From: Cymbomonas tetramitiformis
Lineage: Eukaryota > Chlorophyta > Pyramimonadophyceae > Pyramimonadales > Pyramimonadaceae
Assembly: GCA_001247695.2 (NCBI GenBank)
Contig: LGRX02027045.1
Coordinates: forward strand, 1 to 64,000
Length of the DNA: 64,000 nucleotides
Direction: 5' to 3'
Both the position numbers and the translations under genes were made by a program. Shown piece after piece: positions 29,786-40,909 of this stretch. Within the stretch, counting starts at the first letter, position 1; each line of letters starts with the position of its first letter. The notes beneath the pieces are model-generated. The model searched no databases. It was not told the DNA's origin and saw only the letters and a program-made list of their open reading frames with translations.

Positions 29786-32700
29786 ATGGCAGCGCTTAGT
29801 CAATCTCTGATAGTCGACAAACCCTCGTTAACACGCCACGAGACGTGTTCATCAAGATGCCGCCCGGCGATGTCGTTGAAAGCAAAAATTCAAACACGCG
29901 AAAGGTCAAGTGCCATGAAATTCACCTCTCACCCTAACTCAGGCTTTCCCCACAGCTCTTGTGGACAATATTCCTTTACAGACTACGAGAAAAATGAAAG
30001 ATCTCTACAGAGATGTAAGTGCTCTGGCACTCAACACGACTGGGAAGTGGACGACGTGGGGCCTGACCTATCTGAAGCTTTGAGTGCTCTGAGGGAGAGA
30101 TTTGGTGATAAAAGCCAGAAAGGGCGAGTATACTTGGTCGGAACGGGGCCGGGCGATCCCGGCTATCTCACTCTTCGGGCGGTAGAGCTAATGCAAAGTG
30201 CCGACGTCATTCTGTACGACCGTTTGGTGAGCAATGAAATTTTAGGTGTTTCTCTTACGAACTCTTAGTACTCCTTTGAATGAAAGTTGACTTAAGACCC
30301 ACGATCACGTGTCAAAAGATACAGATTCCGGGGTGACTTATGTTTTCTTGCCTGATCTAGACCTCTCTTTCGTTGCACTTCAGAATCATCCCTGCTGTTT
30401 GATATCGGGATGCGCCTGCTCGGGTAATACACGTGACTTATCCCTGAAAGATACGTGACTACGTCGCTGCAGAGTATGTGCATGATGCTGCTATCATGAT
30501 CTACGTCGGTAAGCAAAAAGGATACCATACCCGCTCACAGGTTTGTTCAGTTTCCCTACTTTCCTTTTACTTGCCCCCTCCAATATTTGGTGGGCCGCCC
30601 CTAATAACCGTGTTGAATGTCGCGTGTAGTAGTGCTCCTCATCCAAGCGCTGTGGACAGCAGTGCGTTTATTGTAAAGCGCTTTTCTTGTGTAGCTCTCA
30701 CCTGGAACAATTTTCCCCTGGGTTTTCCTGGGTTGTGGCGGTATTCCATCCCTGTGCCGTCGAATCACCATGAACCCTTACCAATATTGTATTGGGCTTC
30801 TTATCAGGATGAGATTCACGAGCTGCTTCTTCAGTTTGCCGGTCAAGGGGCAACTGTGCTTCGTCTGAAGGTCCGGCCGAACTGCCCTCAGACAAGGCCG
30901 AACTGCCCTAGTGCTCTCAGACCACTTCGTGGGTCACAACGCTCCCTCGCCGTGTCGATAGCTAGGTTGTGCCATCCATCGCCTGCTGGGTTTCGAGGTT
31001 GTATGCTGCGGTTCCCATGAAGTGTCTGCAGTCGGCATATCCGTGATTGTTGATTGTGTCGGAATACCGGGCATTTGCTGCGCTCCGTCACGATCTTGCC
31101 ACAGAAAGTGATAGTGCTTCTGGTGCTGCTGAACAGCCGCGTCTCTTTCCATCAAAGCGTGGGCTCACACCTCTTCCCCCAGCTGGCGTGACGTGTCACG
31201 CCGCAGAGAGGCAGTCGGCAACCACTCAGAGCTGCTAGTCAGAACCAAAGCCCCCAAGCGAGAAACCTTAGTCTGACCCCGTACAAGAAGGGAGTCGGAC
31301 CCCGCAGATATTCCACAGGACACGCCTCGGTACACTCCTGACGGTAGCACCCCTGTCGGCTAGCTCGAGTTGACAGCTGGCTGTTGCGCCCCACAAGTAG
31401 CGTTGCTCTGCTTTCGGTAGCACTCCTGTCGGCTGGCTCGAGTTGACAGCTGGCTGTTGCGCCCACGCGTAGCGTTGCTCTGCCTTCGGTAGCACCCCTG
31501 TCGGCTGGCTCGAGTTGACAGCTGGCTGTTGCGCCCCACACGTAGCGTTGCTCTGCTTTCGATAGCACCCGCTTTGGTTTAGGCTTGGCGAAGGTTAAAG
31601 CAAACCACTTGATCCCATCTGGTATCCACCAATTCGCTATGCACATCACGCCAGGAAGACAGGCGCGGCTAGCTCTTGCACCTGCACTCTGAAGGCGAGC
31701 TAGATTGAGGGAGGGGACGAGGTGATTTTCGATAAGCACGAAAAGGGGTGAGAGATAGATATACAGAGAGGACAAAGCGAGCGGAAGAGAGCTGTATTGT
31801 CTCCAGATAGAGCTCTCCTATGTTGTCAACCACATCTCCTCGTGACGGGACGACGTCTTTAGTTGTTCTCGGATTGCGTGGGGGGGTCACGTTGCAGGGG
31901 GGCGACCCAATTGTATTTGGGCGTGGAGGGGAGGAAATGGACTTCCTTCGACAGAGAGGCATACAAGTCCAGACAGTATCTGGAATAACGGCAGCCTCGG
32001 GAATCGGCTCGGAGCTCGGCATACCACTCACCCATCGCGGACTATCTAACAGCGTTACTTTTCTCACGGTGAGTGCGACCTCAAGACTTGAGCTCACGCC
32101 TGTATACATATACCGCGGTCGAAGACAGTGACTAAGGCTGAACACTGTACAAACCGATATTCACACTCGCTGCTTATGCTTTATGCGTCCCGTGAGGCTG
32201 ATGGCTTCGTTAAGCCGAAACTTTCGTAGAAGTTGCCTTGTAAGTCGCCTTGAGGCTATTCGGTGTTCGAGACGGAATCGTCCATGGCCGGAGGTCGGGA
32301 TCATCACGGAATAAGTAGTGGCTGGTCCGAGGGACACCTGCTGGAAGTGACTCCTGTCGTTTCGGTCTTTTGCGCTTTGCTACTCGTTTCGATCCACTTT
32401 CCTGGGAGCGCCGCAAGTATAATTTCCTGCTAGAGCTTGCCTTGCGGTTGTCGTGTCTCGTCATCGACCTATCGCCAAGGGTGCGAGGTGCAAACGAGGC
32501 AGCTGCTGCATGAACCTGTGAAGTGCTGTGTTCCCTCTCCCAAGCTTAGTGCTCTCTCTGCAAACGGTGGGTGGTCGCTGCAGGGACACTCCCGGGATGG
32601 CGGCTTCGACACAACTGCGGAGCTTGCGGCACATGCCAAGCAGAACTCCACACTTGTGGTGTACATGGGGCTCGGCGCACTGCCCACACTCACCGCCACC

Positions 32701-33365
32701 CTCCAAGATCAAGGCATTAAGCCCCTTACACCAGCCGTGGCCATCATGAAGGGTACCACTGCGGACCAGCGCGCGGTGTTTGCGCCGCTCGGGGAGCTTG
32801 CGGAGGTGATGGCTCATTCTAAGTTCCCTGGCCTCGCTGCTGGCCCTCTCTCGGCAGCGCCTCCTTATGCAAAGTGTGGCTTCCAACTTGCTGCCACCCC
32901 GCCTGCTGCAATTGGCGTGAGAGCAACTTCTGGCAACCTTGTCGCCTGCTGTAGGTATTTTGGAGCATCTGCCGGCTGCCAGCTTTGCCTGATAGTGATG
33001 TATAACTGTTGGAAGAACCTGGTGCTTGAACAAGATGTGCCACTTGAAGTTATGAGATGCATGAACGGGCGGTAGCTAGGTAACTGAAGGTTCTTCGTTT
33101 TGGAAAGTTTTCTATCTTGCAGTAACTGATTTTCCCAAGATGGCGACACTTTCATGTGGTGCAGGCAGTTGAGGATGCTGGCCTCAAATCCCCGACTCTG
33201 ATGATGATCGGCGAAGTAGTTTCTTTGTCTCCACTCTATCCAGGGGATGGTGCTCGAGCCGATGTGGACAGCCATACCATCAACGCCATTTTTGGAAAGG
33301 GCTTTACTCCCTTAAGTTCAGAGGTATGTATGGCTACATTACATAACTGCTCTGCCTTGCTTTAG
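29786..33365 (+). CDS. UPM1: Uroporphyrinogen-III C-methyltransferase (siroheme pathway), 6 exons
   Basis: It methylates uroporphyrinogen III twice with S-adenosylmethionine to precorrin-2, the branch to siroheme in plastids. Exons: 29786-30245, 30473-30540, 30808-30870, 31898-32068, 32584-32805, 33165-33365. All introns are GT-AG and the joined frame is open for 394 residues. Exon 1 encodes a Ser/Arg/Lys-rich N-terminus of about 90 residues, probably a plastid transit peptide, then [13 protein letters not shown] and YDRLVSNEI. Exon 4 has [17 protein letters not shown] and SGITAASG...LGIPLTHRG. Exon 5 has HSRDGGFD and [13 protein letters not shown]. Exon 6 has [17 protein letters not shown]. 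These are the SUMT family signatures in order. The last exon could instead splice at GAG/GTATGT near 33323 into a further exon. It is the only recognisable host protein gene in the window. Confidence 0.93.
31343..31570 (+). repeat. 73-bp tandem repeat in UPM1 intron 3
   Basis: Three near-identical units (31343-31415, 31416-31487, 31488-31560) plus the start of a fourth. Each contains CTCGAGTTGACAGCTGGCTG. It lies wholly inside the 1,027-bp third intron. Confidence 0.9.
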
Positions 33366-35395
33366 TTGTATGTTGGTGGAGAACTGATGAAGTTGTCATT
33401 GTGCCCAGGACCCGTCAATTGATCTGGAACAGGGGACAGAACGCCTTTCAAAATGATCTGAAGGGCTAGACTAGAGTGTAAACGTTCGTAATGAATCTAA
33501 GAATAAATAGTTTTGTTGAGAATTATGTGGGTCTTTGGCTCGGAGGAAAACAGTGAAAGTTAGCACGTCATCTCTGCAATGTTAGTGATATGAACTACAG
33601 TAATGCTCCCCAAGTGAGAGTTAGCAGACATCAGGTGATCTCTGCAAGGTTGCCAGTGAAAACTATAGTAATGATTCTCAAGTGAATTTTGGTAGAGACC
33701 CACGCATCCTCTGGAAGATTGAATATGCAAACTTCACGAATGATCCCTTTTTTAGCGTTAACTAAGATGGTCGCCATCGATTTGCTTTGCACGGTTAATA
33801 GGCAATGTAGACTAGTAATGATTCCCAATTAGCTCCGAAATTCCAAGGTCACTTGGCTCCGTATTAGGGGCAGGGGGGCAGGATTTTAAGAGGCTGTTGT
33901 CCACCTCGACGTAGCCCTCGTACCGATCGTTTTTGCACGAATGACATGTTTGAAAAGCACTAAGGGAGTCAAGGCTGGTGCTGCGCAACCGGCCTGGTCT
34001 CATAATGTACATTTTATTGTAATCGTTTTTGTTTTAAGTCTTAAGTGTATTTGGGACATCACTCAAGTCGGACGCACTTGAGGTCTAGAGGCTAGACGAG
34101 AATACCAAACTGGTAGAGGCTACGGATCACAACGCAATATAGCAGGACAATAGTAATCATGAGCAGAGGCTCCTTGATGAGTCTCTTGCCAAATGTGCAG
34201 GGAAGAATAGGACCAACACCGACACGGTTCGACAGGGCAAGTGGGAGGGCTTCAATTGCGAACCGGCACCACGCACCTTCCTCACCCCCTTCTTCCCCAC
34301 ACGGCTCTCACCACGTGACGGATATATCTTCAAGCATATTTTGCCTTACAACCTTATATTGTGTTGATATATTCCGTATATGTATACCAGTGATACGGGT
34401 TCCTACATCACGGGCGTCGAACGAGTGGGTACGCGGTGCGGATCCACCAACATCATTCGTATCGTCCCGCTCAAAGTTCCCGCTAGGTTCGTACCCCGAT
34501 AGTTGCATCCATATGATGGAGACGAGATTATCGTATAAGCTACAAGGGGGCTCGGTGCGAGCATGAGGCAATTAGTCTCTGACCTCGGCACTAAAACAAC
34601 TCATACTACCTCGTCTTAACCCAATTAATGCGGATATGAAATGTGCACCAAAATACAAAGAATTTAGGGTTCCCCCCTCTATTAGTCTATTTGAATCCAC
34701 CTGTCAAAATAATATGGTAGGTATCCCTTACATTGTAATCCGTAGACGAGTCTCGCTCCGTCAAAGGATGCGATACTTCATTCCAATTGTAGTAATACTA
34801 GTGGTTTGGTTCAGTATGAGCGAGCGGCTCGCTCCGGCTGGGTCCGCAGCTCCGCACGAAACTGTGACCCCGGTCTTGGGGGGATGTTCGTCCCCTCCCG
34901 AAGGGGAACTAATTTCAGTTTGTGGGTGGTCCGCAAACCCACTAATCCAGTATTTCGTTGGCGAGACACACTCGACTCGAGATTTCCTCACTACAACAAT
35001 GACATGCGACGCTACCTGACTTTCCATCGCGCGATCCGATCCTGTGCGACATGATCCGTGGGATCATCTTTTGTTTGGAACAAAGCGGAAATTTTCGAAG
35101 AAACTAGAGGAAGTTAAAAATATTTCACAACGAACGCGCAGCTTGGTTGTAAAGTATTTAGCGAAGGATGTGCCATATACTTACAACTCAAGATATCCTT
35201 CATACTTTAAATTGCGTAGGATGTAAGTAAGCGCCACTAGAGACCACAAGGATCGACCGCGAATGCTTGCGGGCTGGCCGGCCAAAACCGAAGGTCAACT
35301 CGCCGTAGTTGCGGCGAGATCTAGTTTGTTCCGATGAACCGCGTGGCTTATGAATTCACAACCGTGGTTCATTCGCAGCATTTGTACTTAAAACT

Positions 35396-35433
35396 CAACC
35401 TCGAAGGGTATGCAACCATACCCTTCGAAGTTG
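35396..35433. repeat. Hairpin with 17-bp arms
   Basis: Arms TCGAAGGGTATG / CATACCCTTCGA around a CAAC loop, extended by CAAC/GTTG with one mismatch. Another hairpin (CTCGCCG tagttg CGGCGAG) lies just upstream near 35307. Confidence 0.7.
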
Positions 35434-36148
35434 GTTCTGCAACGATCTTACGCACGCTTGTTAGTACGGAGAAGTCTCGCACAAACAAGTTGTTAACATG
35501 ATAAGCGCTCATTGCGGAAATATTTGTTTACATCGACGCAAAGTAATGAAACTCGCATCACGCCATAGCGAGGGCACACCACTAGAGGCCAACACAAGCG
35601 CGGTATTTTCACACCGGAAATTCGCGAGTAGAGTTTTGGCTTTTGTTTCACGAGCCTTTGATCTTTCTGCGACGACATCATGCACTTAATTTCGCTTGAA
35701 ATTTCGAATGATCGGGAAAATTAGACAACACTAGAGCGGGAGGTACCATATATGAACGTGTTCAGCCTTAAAGCCCTAAAAAGCTTGGCTCCCGTGGGCC
35801 CTACACTTAGATTTTTTCTGCGCAAACAAGCTCAAACGCCCAGTTGAACGGGCGGAGAATTCTTTTCTTTCCGTCGCTAGAAAGCTCAGTTTTTGACTGA
35901 CAGTTTATTATAAAATGTCGACTGACTCAAGACACTCTCAAGACTGGATTTGCGGACCACCCACACGAGTGACGAGACACGACAAACATACGAGAGAGAG
36001 AGAACAAAACGAGAAGGCAGAGAACACTCTGTTCCGAACAGAGTTGAGAGAGCCCGAAGCCCGTCGTTAAAACTGATTTGGGAATTTCGGTGACATGTCG
36101 GTCTGTCGCGTTTTTTATCACGGCGATTTGATTGGTTGGAAAATTCTG

Positions 36149-36282
36149 AAAACCGACATCGCGACATGCGACAGGGTCTACAATACGTCTTTTTTGGGTC
36201 TACGTTATCTCTGTATGCCGTCGAATTCATAAGATCGTGTAGACCCAAAAACCATGCTGTAGACCCCTTTTGTGTCGGTTTT
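36149..36282. mobile_element. Foldback element of about 134 bp (possible MITE)
   Basis: Outer arms AAAACCGACA and TGTCGGTTTT. Inner arms contain two GGGTCTAC blocks on the left and two GTAGACCC blocks on the right in mirrored spacing. The whole segment can fold on itself. No target duplication was clear. Confidence 0.5.
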
Positions 36283-37101
36283 GTCACTTTGTGTCGCGTT
36301 AGATTAAAATCTATGGTTATATCCAAAAACATTTAAGGGCGCGCAGGCATTTCATGTCGCTCATGTCGGGCATGTCGGTTTTCCGGTTCCACGTAGGCAA
36401 AACAACGGAATATTCGCAAAAATGAGAGTAAAAGATGAGAGTGAGAGTAAAGTGAGAGTGGATGTTTCAATGTTGGTTTGGGCATCTTTAGGTGTCATTT
36501 GGGACAGAACCAACGGTTAAAACGAAATACGCATGAAAAAATCATGTTTTATGGCCGAAAACACACTAAGAGTGGCCCACGATTGTCAAAAATATCGACA
36601 AGTAGCAAAAATATATAGTAATCGGATTTGCACTAAAATTCACTTGAAACATCTTGAAACCGATATATACCAATACAAGATACGTGAAAATACTTAGATT
36701 TGTATGTTTAGCACTGATTGCCGATGCATATTTTCGATATTTTCGGTCACGATCAGCCCGTACATCACTGAAATCACTGACATCCCGGACATTTCACCAC
36801 TGTGAGGTCCTACAACAGTTTTTTTGTGCTGTATGTTTTGAATGATAAAATTTTCTATTAGGAAACAGAACATGCAACCTCCCCCCGGCCATGAAGGAGA
36901 TGCTGTAGCCCATACGTATGATACGGTGGATGCCACACTTAGGGTTTGCTATGCCCATGCCAGTTGCACGCACACAGATGTACGTGGGGATATGCGTGTT
37001 GCCAAAAACATTTTAAAATCATTTTTGAGCGGTATGCAGGGGGAGGGGGGAGGGGGGCGGTGTTCCGGTATGCACATGGTAGGATATGGCAGGAGAAATA
37101 C

Positions 37102-37741
37102 AAATATTCCGGAGCCACGCGAATGTGATAGTGGAGATGAGAAATATCCCGGAGTGGAGAAATAGAAATGTTCCGGAGTCACGCGAATGTGATAGTGGAG
37201 ATGAGAAATATCCCGGAGTGGAGAAATAGAAATATTCCGGAGTCACGCGAATGTGATAGTGGAGATGAGAAATATTCCGGAGTGGAGAAATATAAATATA
37301 CAACATTCGAGTCACGCGACGATGTGATAGTGGAGATGAGAAATATCCGGAGTGGAGAAATAGAAATATTCCGGAGTCACGCAATGTGATAGTGGAGATG
37401 AGAAATATTCCGGAGTGGAGAAATAGAAATATTCCGGAGTCACGCGAATGTGATAGTGGAGATGAGAAATATTCCGGAGTGGAGAAATAGAAATATACAA
37501 ATATTCCGGAGTCACGCAAATGTGATAGTGGGCGATGAGAAATATTCCGAGTGGAGAAATAGAAATATTCCGGAGTCACGCGAATATGAAAATGGAGCGA
37601 TGAGAAATATTCCGGAGTGGAGAAATAGAAATATTCCGGAGTCACGCGAATGTGATAGTGGAGATGAAAAACATTCCGGAGTGGAGAAATAGCAATATTC
37701 CGGAGTCACGCGAATGTGATAGTGGAGATGAGAAATATTCC
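37102..37741. repeat. 64-bp minisatellite, about ten copies
   Basis: Unit pattern: ATTCCGGAGTCACGCGAATG, TGATAGTGGAGATGAGAAAT, then ATTCCGGAGTGGAGAAATAG, with small indels between copies. Each unit contains two ATTCCGGAGT half-motifs. The units are contiguous and no unique spacers separate them. Confidence 0.9.
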
Positions 37742-37936
37742 ACACATCATGAGAAAACTTTGTATGTTCTAACCCTATATGATAATAATAACAGTAAATG
37801 TCATATCAACAGGGTTGTACACCATGTTGGGAGTCCATATCTTTATCACAAAGGCAAAATGTTAGAGTCTAGGTTGCTGTGAATTTTCTTATTCATATTG
37901 GATTACTCTAGCATCACGATGCGCTATCTCCTGTTA

Positions 37937-38284
37937 TCTCTATTCATCGGCTACTGTGGTCATATCAAATTGTTGCCTGCTCATGTGATTGTCACCCAAG
38001 CCATGAGCACCCTTCAAACGACGGATGTGCTCCCACACAGGAGAGGTTGACTTGCGCTTAGTGGGAGTATTGTCGCGCACAAACTTAGGATCAATGGGCA
38101 GATGAGAAACACCATTAACATCTTCGTCGCATTCACCTTCCGCCGCTGTTTCAATTGCACTCGCGTTAGGCTCGACAACGCTCGCTCCAGGACCCTCAAG
38201 AAGGAGCATACCGTTCATAGTCACTGGCACAACTTCCCCAACCTCAACAACCTCGGCAACCTCAGCGACCTGTTCAATGGACAT
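37937..38284 (-). pseudogene. Possible hAT/BED-type transposase N-terminal fragment
   Basis: A 115-codon frame with an acidic head and then TPTKRKSTSPVWEHIRRLKG. A basic stretch followed by S-x-V-W-x-x-I/F resembles the start of a BED zinc finger of hAT transposases. The Cys/His pairs and the transposase body are missing. Both the family and whether this is coding at all are uncertain. Confidence 0.35.
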
Positions 38285-39237
38285 GTTTGCAGTTCGAACA
38301 CGGAATGAATATGGACTCCCCGCTGTAGACTTCCACTTCCAATACTGTAGCTATCGGATGTAGCCTCCAACGCAGGGCGCAACTCCTTGGTTCGAATTGA
38401 CTGTGAGGTTAATTAGGAGCAAAAACTGCATGGAGCGCCGTATTTTCGGGTCTGATCGCGAACAGTTCGCGAACATGATCGTATAAACCACTATTTTGGC
38501 CTGATCGCGATCAGACCATAATTTATACGATAACGATTAGGCCTGTTCGCGATCATGATCGCGATCAGTTCGCGAACACATAAACGAAAAAAACGATCGC
38601 CGAACCCTGAATATCGTATTTTGATCTCTAGGATGCCGGCTTTTTGATATGGACTGTCGGATTCGGGAAATTACCCCTGTTAAAAATGAACGGACCAGTT
38701 TAAGTTGTGCAACTCTATTGAACAGTAGGGCCGGGTGAAGTGCATCCTGCGTCCATGTCAACCCCCGATTTCCAAAGAATCGAGCATCTTTGGTCGCCCC
38801 CAAAGTGGTCAGGAATTCCTTAAGTATGGGGATCTTAAGTATGGGGAAATCCTTAAGTATGGGGAATTATGTGAAATCCTCCAATCCTCCAACGAATGTC
38901 GATATGTATGGGTATGTATGTCCAGATGGCGTGCTGTGGACAGCCGAACAACGCACTCCACACTCAGGCCTTGGTTGCCGCAAGCCATCAACTGCACCAC
39001 CTGCTGGAAAACAACCCGAGGTCAACAAATTAGCTGTATATATTTGGAAGACACTTTTGGACCAGCGTTTTTTGTAATAATGTGAAATATCTATGTACAA
39101 AGCCATGCGATTGGCTCGACCTGGCTTTCAAGTTTCATGCTGGAATGGTCACACTGACGGAGATGCCAACTTTCCCCCCATAGGGGGGGAGCAGTGGTGC
39201 ACCTTTCTGTCACCCCTCGCCTGGCTGTCACTTGCAG
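38285..39237. other. Non-coding region with palindrome cluster and short tandem repeat
   Basis: No gene recognised. It holds the GATCGCG palindrome cluster at 38450-38578, three TTAAGTATGGGGA units at 38819-38863, and CCCCCCATAGGGGGG near 39174-39189. Confidence 0.6.
38450..38578. repeat. Cluster of GATCGCGATC / TTCGCGAA palindromes in inverted arms
   Basis: The left arm (38450-38487) and right arm (38522-38570) are built from TGATCGCGA and GTTCGCGAAC blocks and mirror each other around GGCCTGATCGCGATCAGACC. Several GATC sites are packed together. Confidence 0.7.
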
Positions 39238-39390
39238 TGCTGTCCGTGTCACTGTGTCACAGGCTCCCGAACCCTAAAGTCTGTTCAACATTTGTTATTA
39301 TCGACTTTAGACTTCACCAGCCTGACACGCCTGCCCTTTTCCGCTTCACAGTGACAGTCAATATATACACATATATCTCCTGTTCTATAA
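39238..39390 (+). repeat. Element V 5' LTR (153 bp)
   Basis: Starts TGCTGTCCGTGTCAC, as the other copia-type LTRs here start TGCTG, and ends just before a primer site at 39391. No second copy was found right of 54608, so the 3' LTR is lost or diverged. Confidence 0.5.
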
Positions 39391-39409
39391 GGTTATAGCC
39401 CACGCACCT
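39391..39409 (+). promoter_or_regulatory. Element V primer-binding site
   Basis: GGTTATAGCCCACGCACC resembles the complement of the iMet anticodon arm (GGTTATGGGCCCACCACG). It supports V as a relative of Y. Confidence 0.5.
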
Positions 39410-39642
39410 TCAGTGTTGGCTTGGTTTTTGTTCTCTGGTTCGCTTCGCGCCCTGCGACTCTACCCGACATCTATTCGACATCTTCCGACATCCCGACATC
39501 AGCGCCGGGCCGCCTTACAACAGCACCGGCCGACACCGCATTGAGCCACCTCCCGACATCTATTCGACATCTACCACCGTTTTTTTGCCGCACACCCAGT
39601 GTGCTTCAATTCACCGCTGGACAAACGTTATTTATTCCCGCA

Positions 39643-39760
39643 ATGGCCTCTACCCGACGTGAAGGGCTTGGTTCAGCTCTGCGTGCTGCCCGCACGCGGG
39701 GAGCCGCCACCCCGTCACATTCGCCCTCGGGATCGCAGAGTACCCCTGTTTCATCCCGTG
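39643..39760 (+). pseudogene. Element V small gag-like frame, 5' part (split by element B)
   Basis: ATG 39643 opens a basic Ser/Thr/Arg-rich head (MASTRREGLGSALRAARTRG and on) in the style of the X gag head. It is cut at 39760 by the insertion of element B. The frame continues at 54349 to a stop at 54608, so the original protein had about 125 residues. The right part is acidic with no known motif. V is a very small, non-autonomous element. Confidence 0.5.
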
Positions 39761-40188
39761 TGTAGGAGTCTACACCTTGACTTCTTCTCTTCTTTACGGT
39801 TTCGGACTTATACTATTCTACACTTATTAAACGACCGCACGAGGTATGCTTACGGTTGGTCAACTACAAGACTTCGGTTTCGTAAATCTTAATAGCTATG
39901 CTTTTGCTTTCAAGTGTATGCTTTCAATACACAATATACAGCGGATACGGCTCTTACTTTTTATGTTACAATTCTCAGTTCAGTTCATCTCTCCGAAACG
40001 GGTTACTCTTAGAGTTCTTATACATTCAGGAACTCTTTCCATAACTCAACTGTACTGAGTACTCCGTACAACAGTCTAGGCACCTCACATCAACATCATT
40101 CTGATCGGTCCTACTGTACTCCGTACTGAGTACTCCTGCGTTTTATACTTAGCCGTTTTTCTTGCTCTTGTGCTTGCCTCCTAGCACA
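39761..40188 (-). repeat. Element B 3' LTR
   Basis: 428 bp, TGTAGGAGTC...CCTAGCACA on the plus strand; it is the same as 53916-54343 in every block I compared. Confidence 0.95.
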
Positions 40189-40189
40189 A

Positions 40190-40200
40190 CTCCCCCCCCC
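40190..40200 (-). other. Element B polypurine tract
   Basis: On the minus strand a G-run followed by AG stands one or two bases before the 3' LTR start TGTGCTAGG. Confidence 0.7.
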
Positions 40201-40573
40201 TTAGGGAAGGTCACGTCCACGCTGACCACGTCGGACCAGTAAAGTTTTTATACAGATCTTCTACTGTTGCTCTGAATGATTATACAGGTCTCAGCCGCCT
40301 GTTGTCTGGGATGACATTACACTTCCCAAGACACACCGCAATAAGGAGATCGACCTCTTAAGCACAAGGGTCGGCCTCTCACCGGTCTGCCATCTGCACT
40401 ACCAGGCTCCCCCAAGGCTCAAGGTTTCACATCCATTACCACGCTCAAGGTTTTAAACCTCCCAACACGGTACACTTACAGGGGATGACAATAGGTTTGC
40501 CAATTACCTGACAGTTCTCGGGATGCCGGCCCGGAGGAAAGGTTTTAAACCTTCACCGCCTCCTCGGAGTGCT

Positions 40574-40890
40574 AGAGCTTTTACCCAGATCTCCAACTGC
40601 TGCCCGGTCGTGCCAGGTCCGGAGCCAATGCTCTCGTGAAATGGATTATACAGATTTCCACCTGTTGCCTGGTCGCGCCGAGGCTAGAGCCACTGCTCGC
40701 TTGGATAGATTACCCAGGTTCTCACCTGCCGCTTGGTCATACCAAGGCTTAGAGCCACTGCTCAAATGGATTATACAGATTTCCACCTGTTGCCTGGCTG
40801 TGCCGAGGCTAGAGCCACTGCTCTCTCGGATGGATTACCCAGGTTCTCACCTGCCGCCTGGTCTCGCCAAGGCTGGAGCCACCGCTCTTC
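40574..40890 (-). repeat. About 63-bp tandem repeats in the element B 3' region
   Basis: About five diverged units sharing GGATTATACAGATTTCCACC / CACCTGCCGCCTGGTC and GAGCCACTGCTC, alternating in two subtypes. They lie between the last coding frame and the 3' LTR. More degenerate units continue towards 40255. Confidence 0.8.
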
Positions 40891-40909
40891 CCGACGCTCC
40901 CCAACGCTC

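Larger units (their letters stand above)
33366..37101. other. Non-coding region downstream of UPM1
   Basis: No gene recognised. It has an imperfect 62-67 bp duplication near 33559-33690, hairpins at 35300-35433, a foldback at 36149-36282, GAGAGT-rich sequence near 36421-36470 and a G-rich run (GGGGGAGGGGGGAGGGGGGC) near 37040-37059. All open frames here are short and lack motifs. Confidence 0.6.

Noticed and set aside
32461..33033. 190-codon minus-strand frame opposite UPM1 exon 5
   Set aside because: It is the complement of conserved methyltransferase coding sequence and of an intron; no own motif.
34922..35967. Inverted copies of GTGGGTGGTCCGCAAA about 1 kb apart as transposon ends
   Set aside because: No target duplication on the outer sides and no coding content between them; too short to call an element.
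37019..37645. 208-codon minus-strand open frame with YFYFSTP-type repeats
   Set aside because: It is created by the 64-bp minisatellite and has no independent coding signal.
37102..37741. Possible CRISPR-like array
   Set aside because: The units are contiguous copies without unique spacers, and the DNA is eukaryotic.
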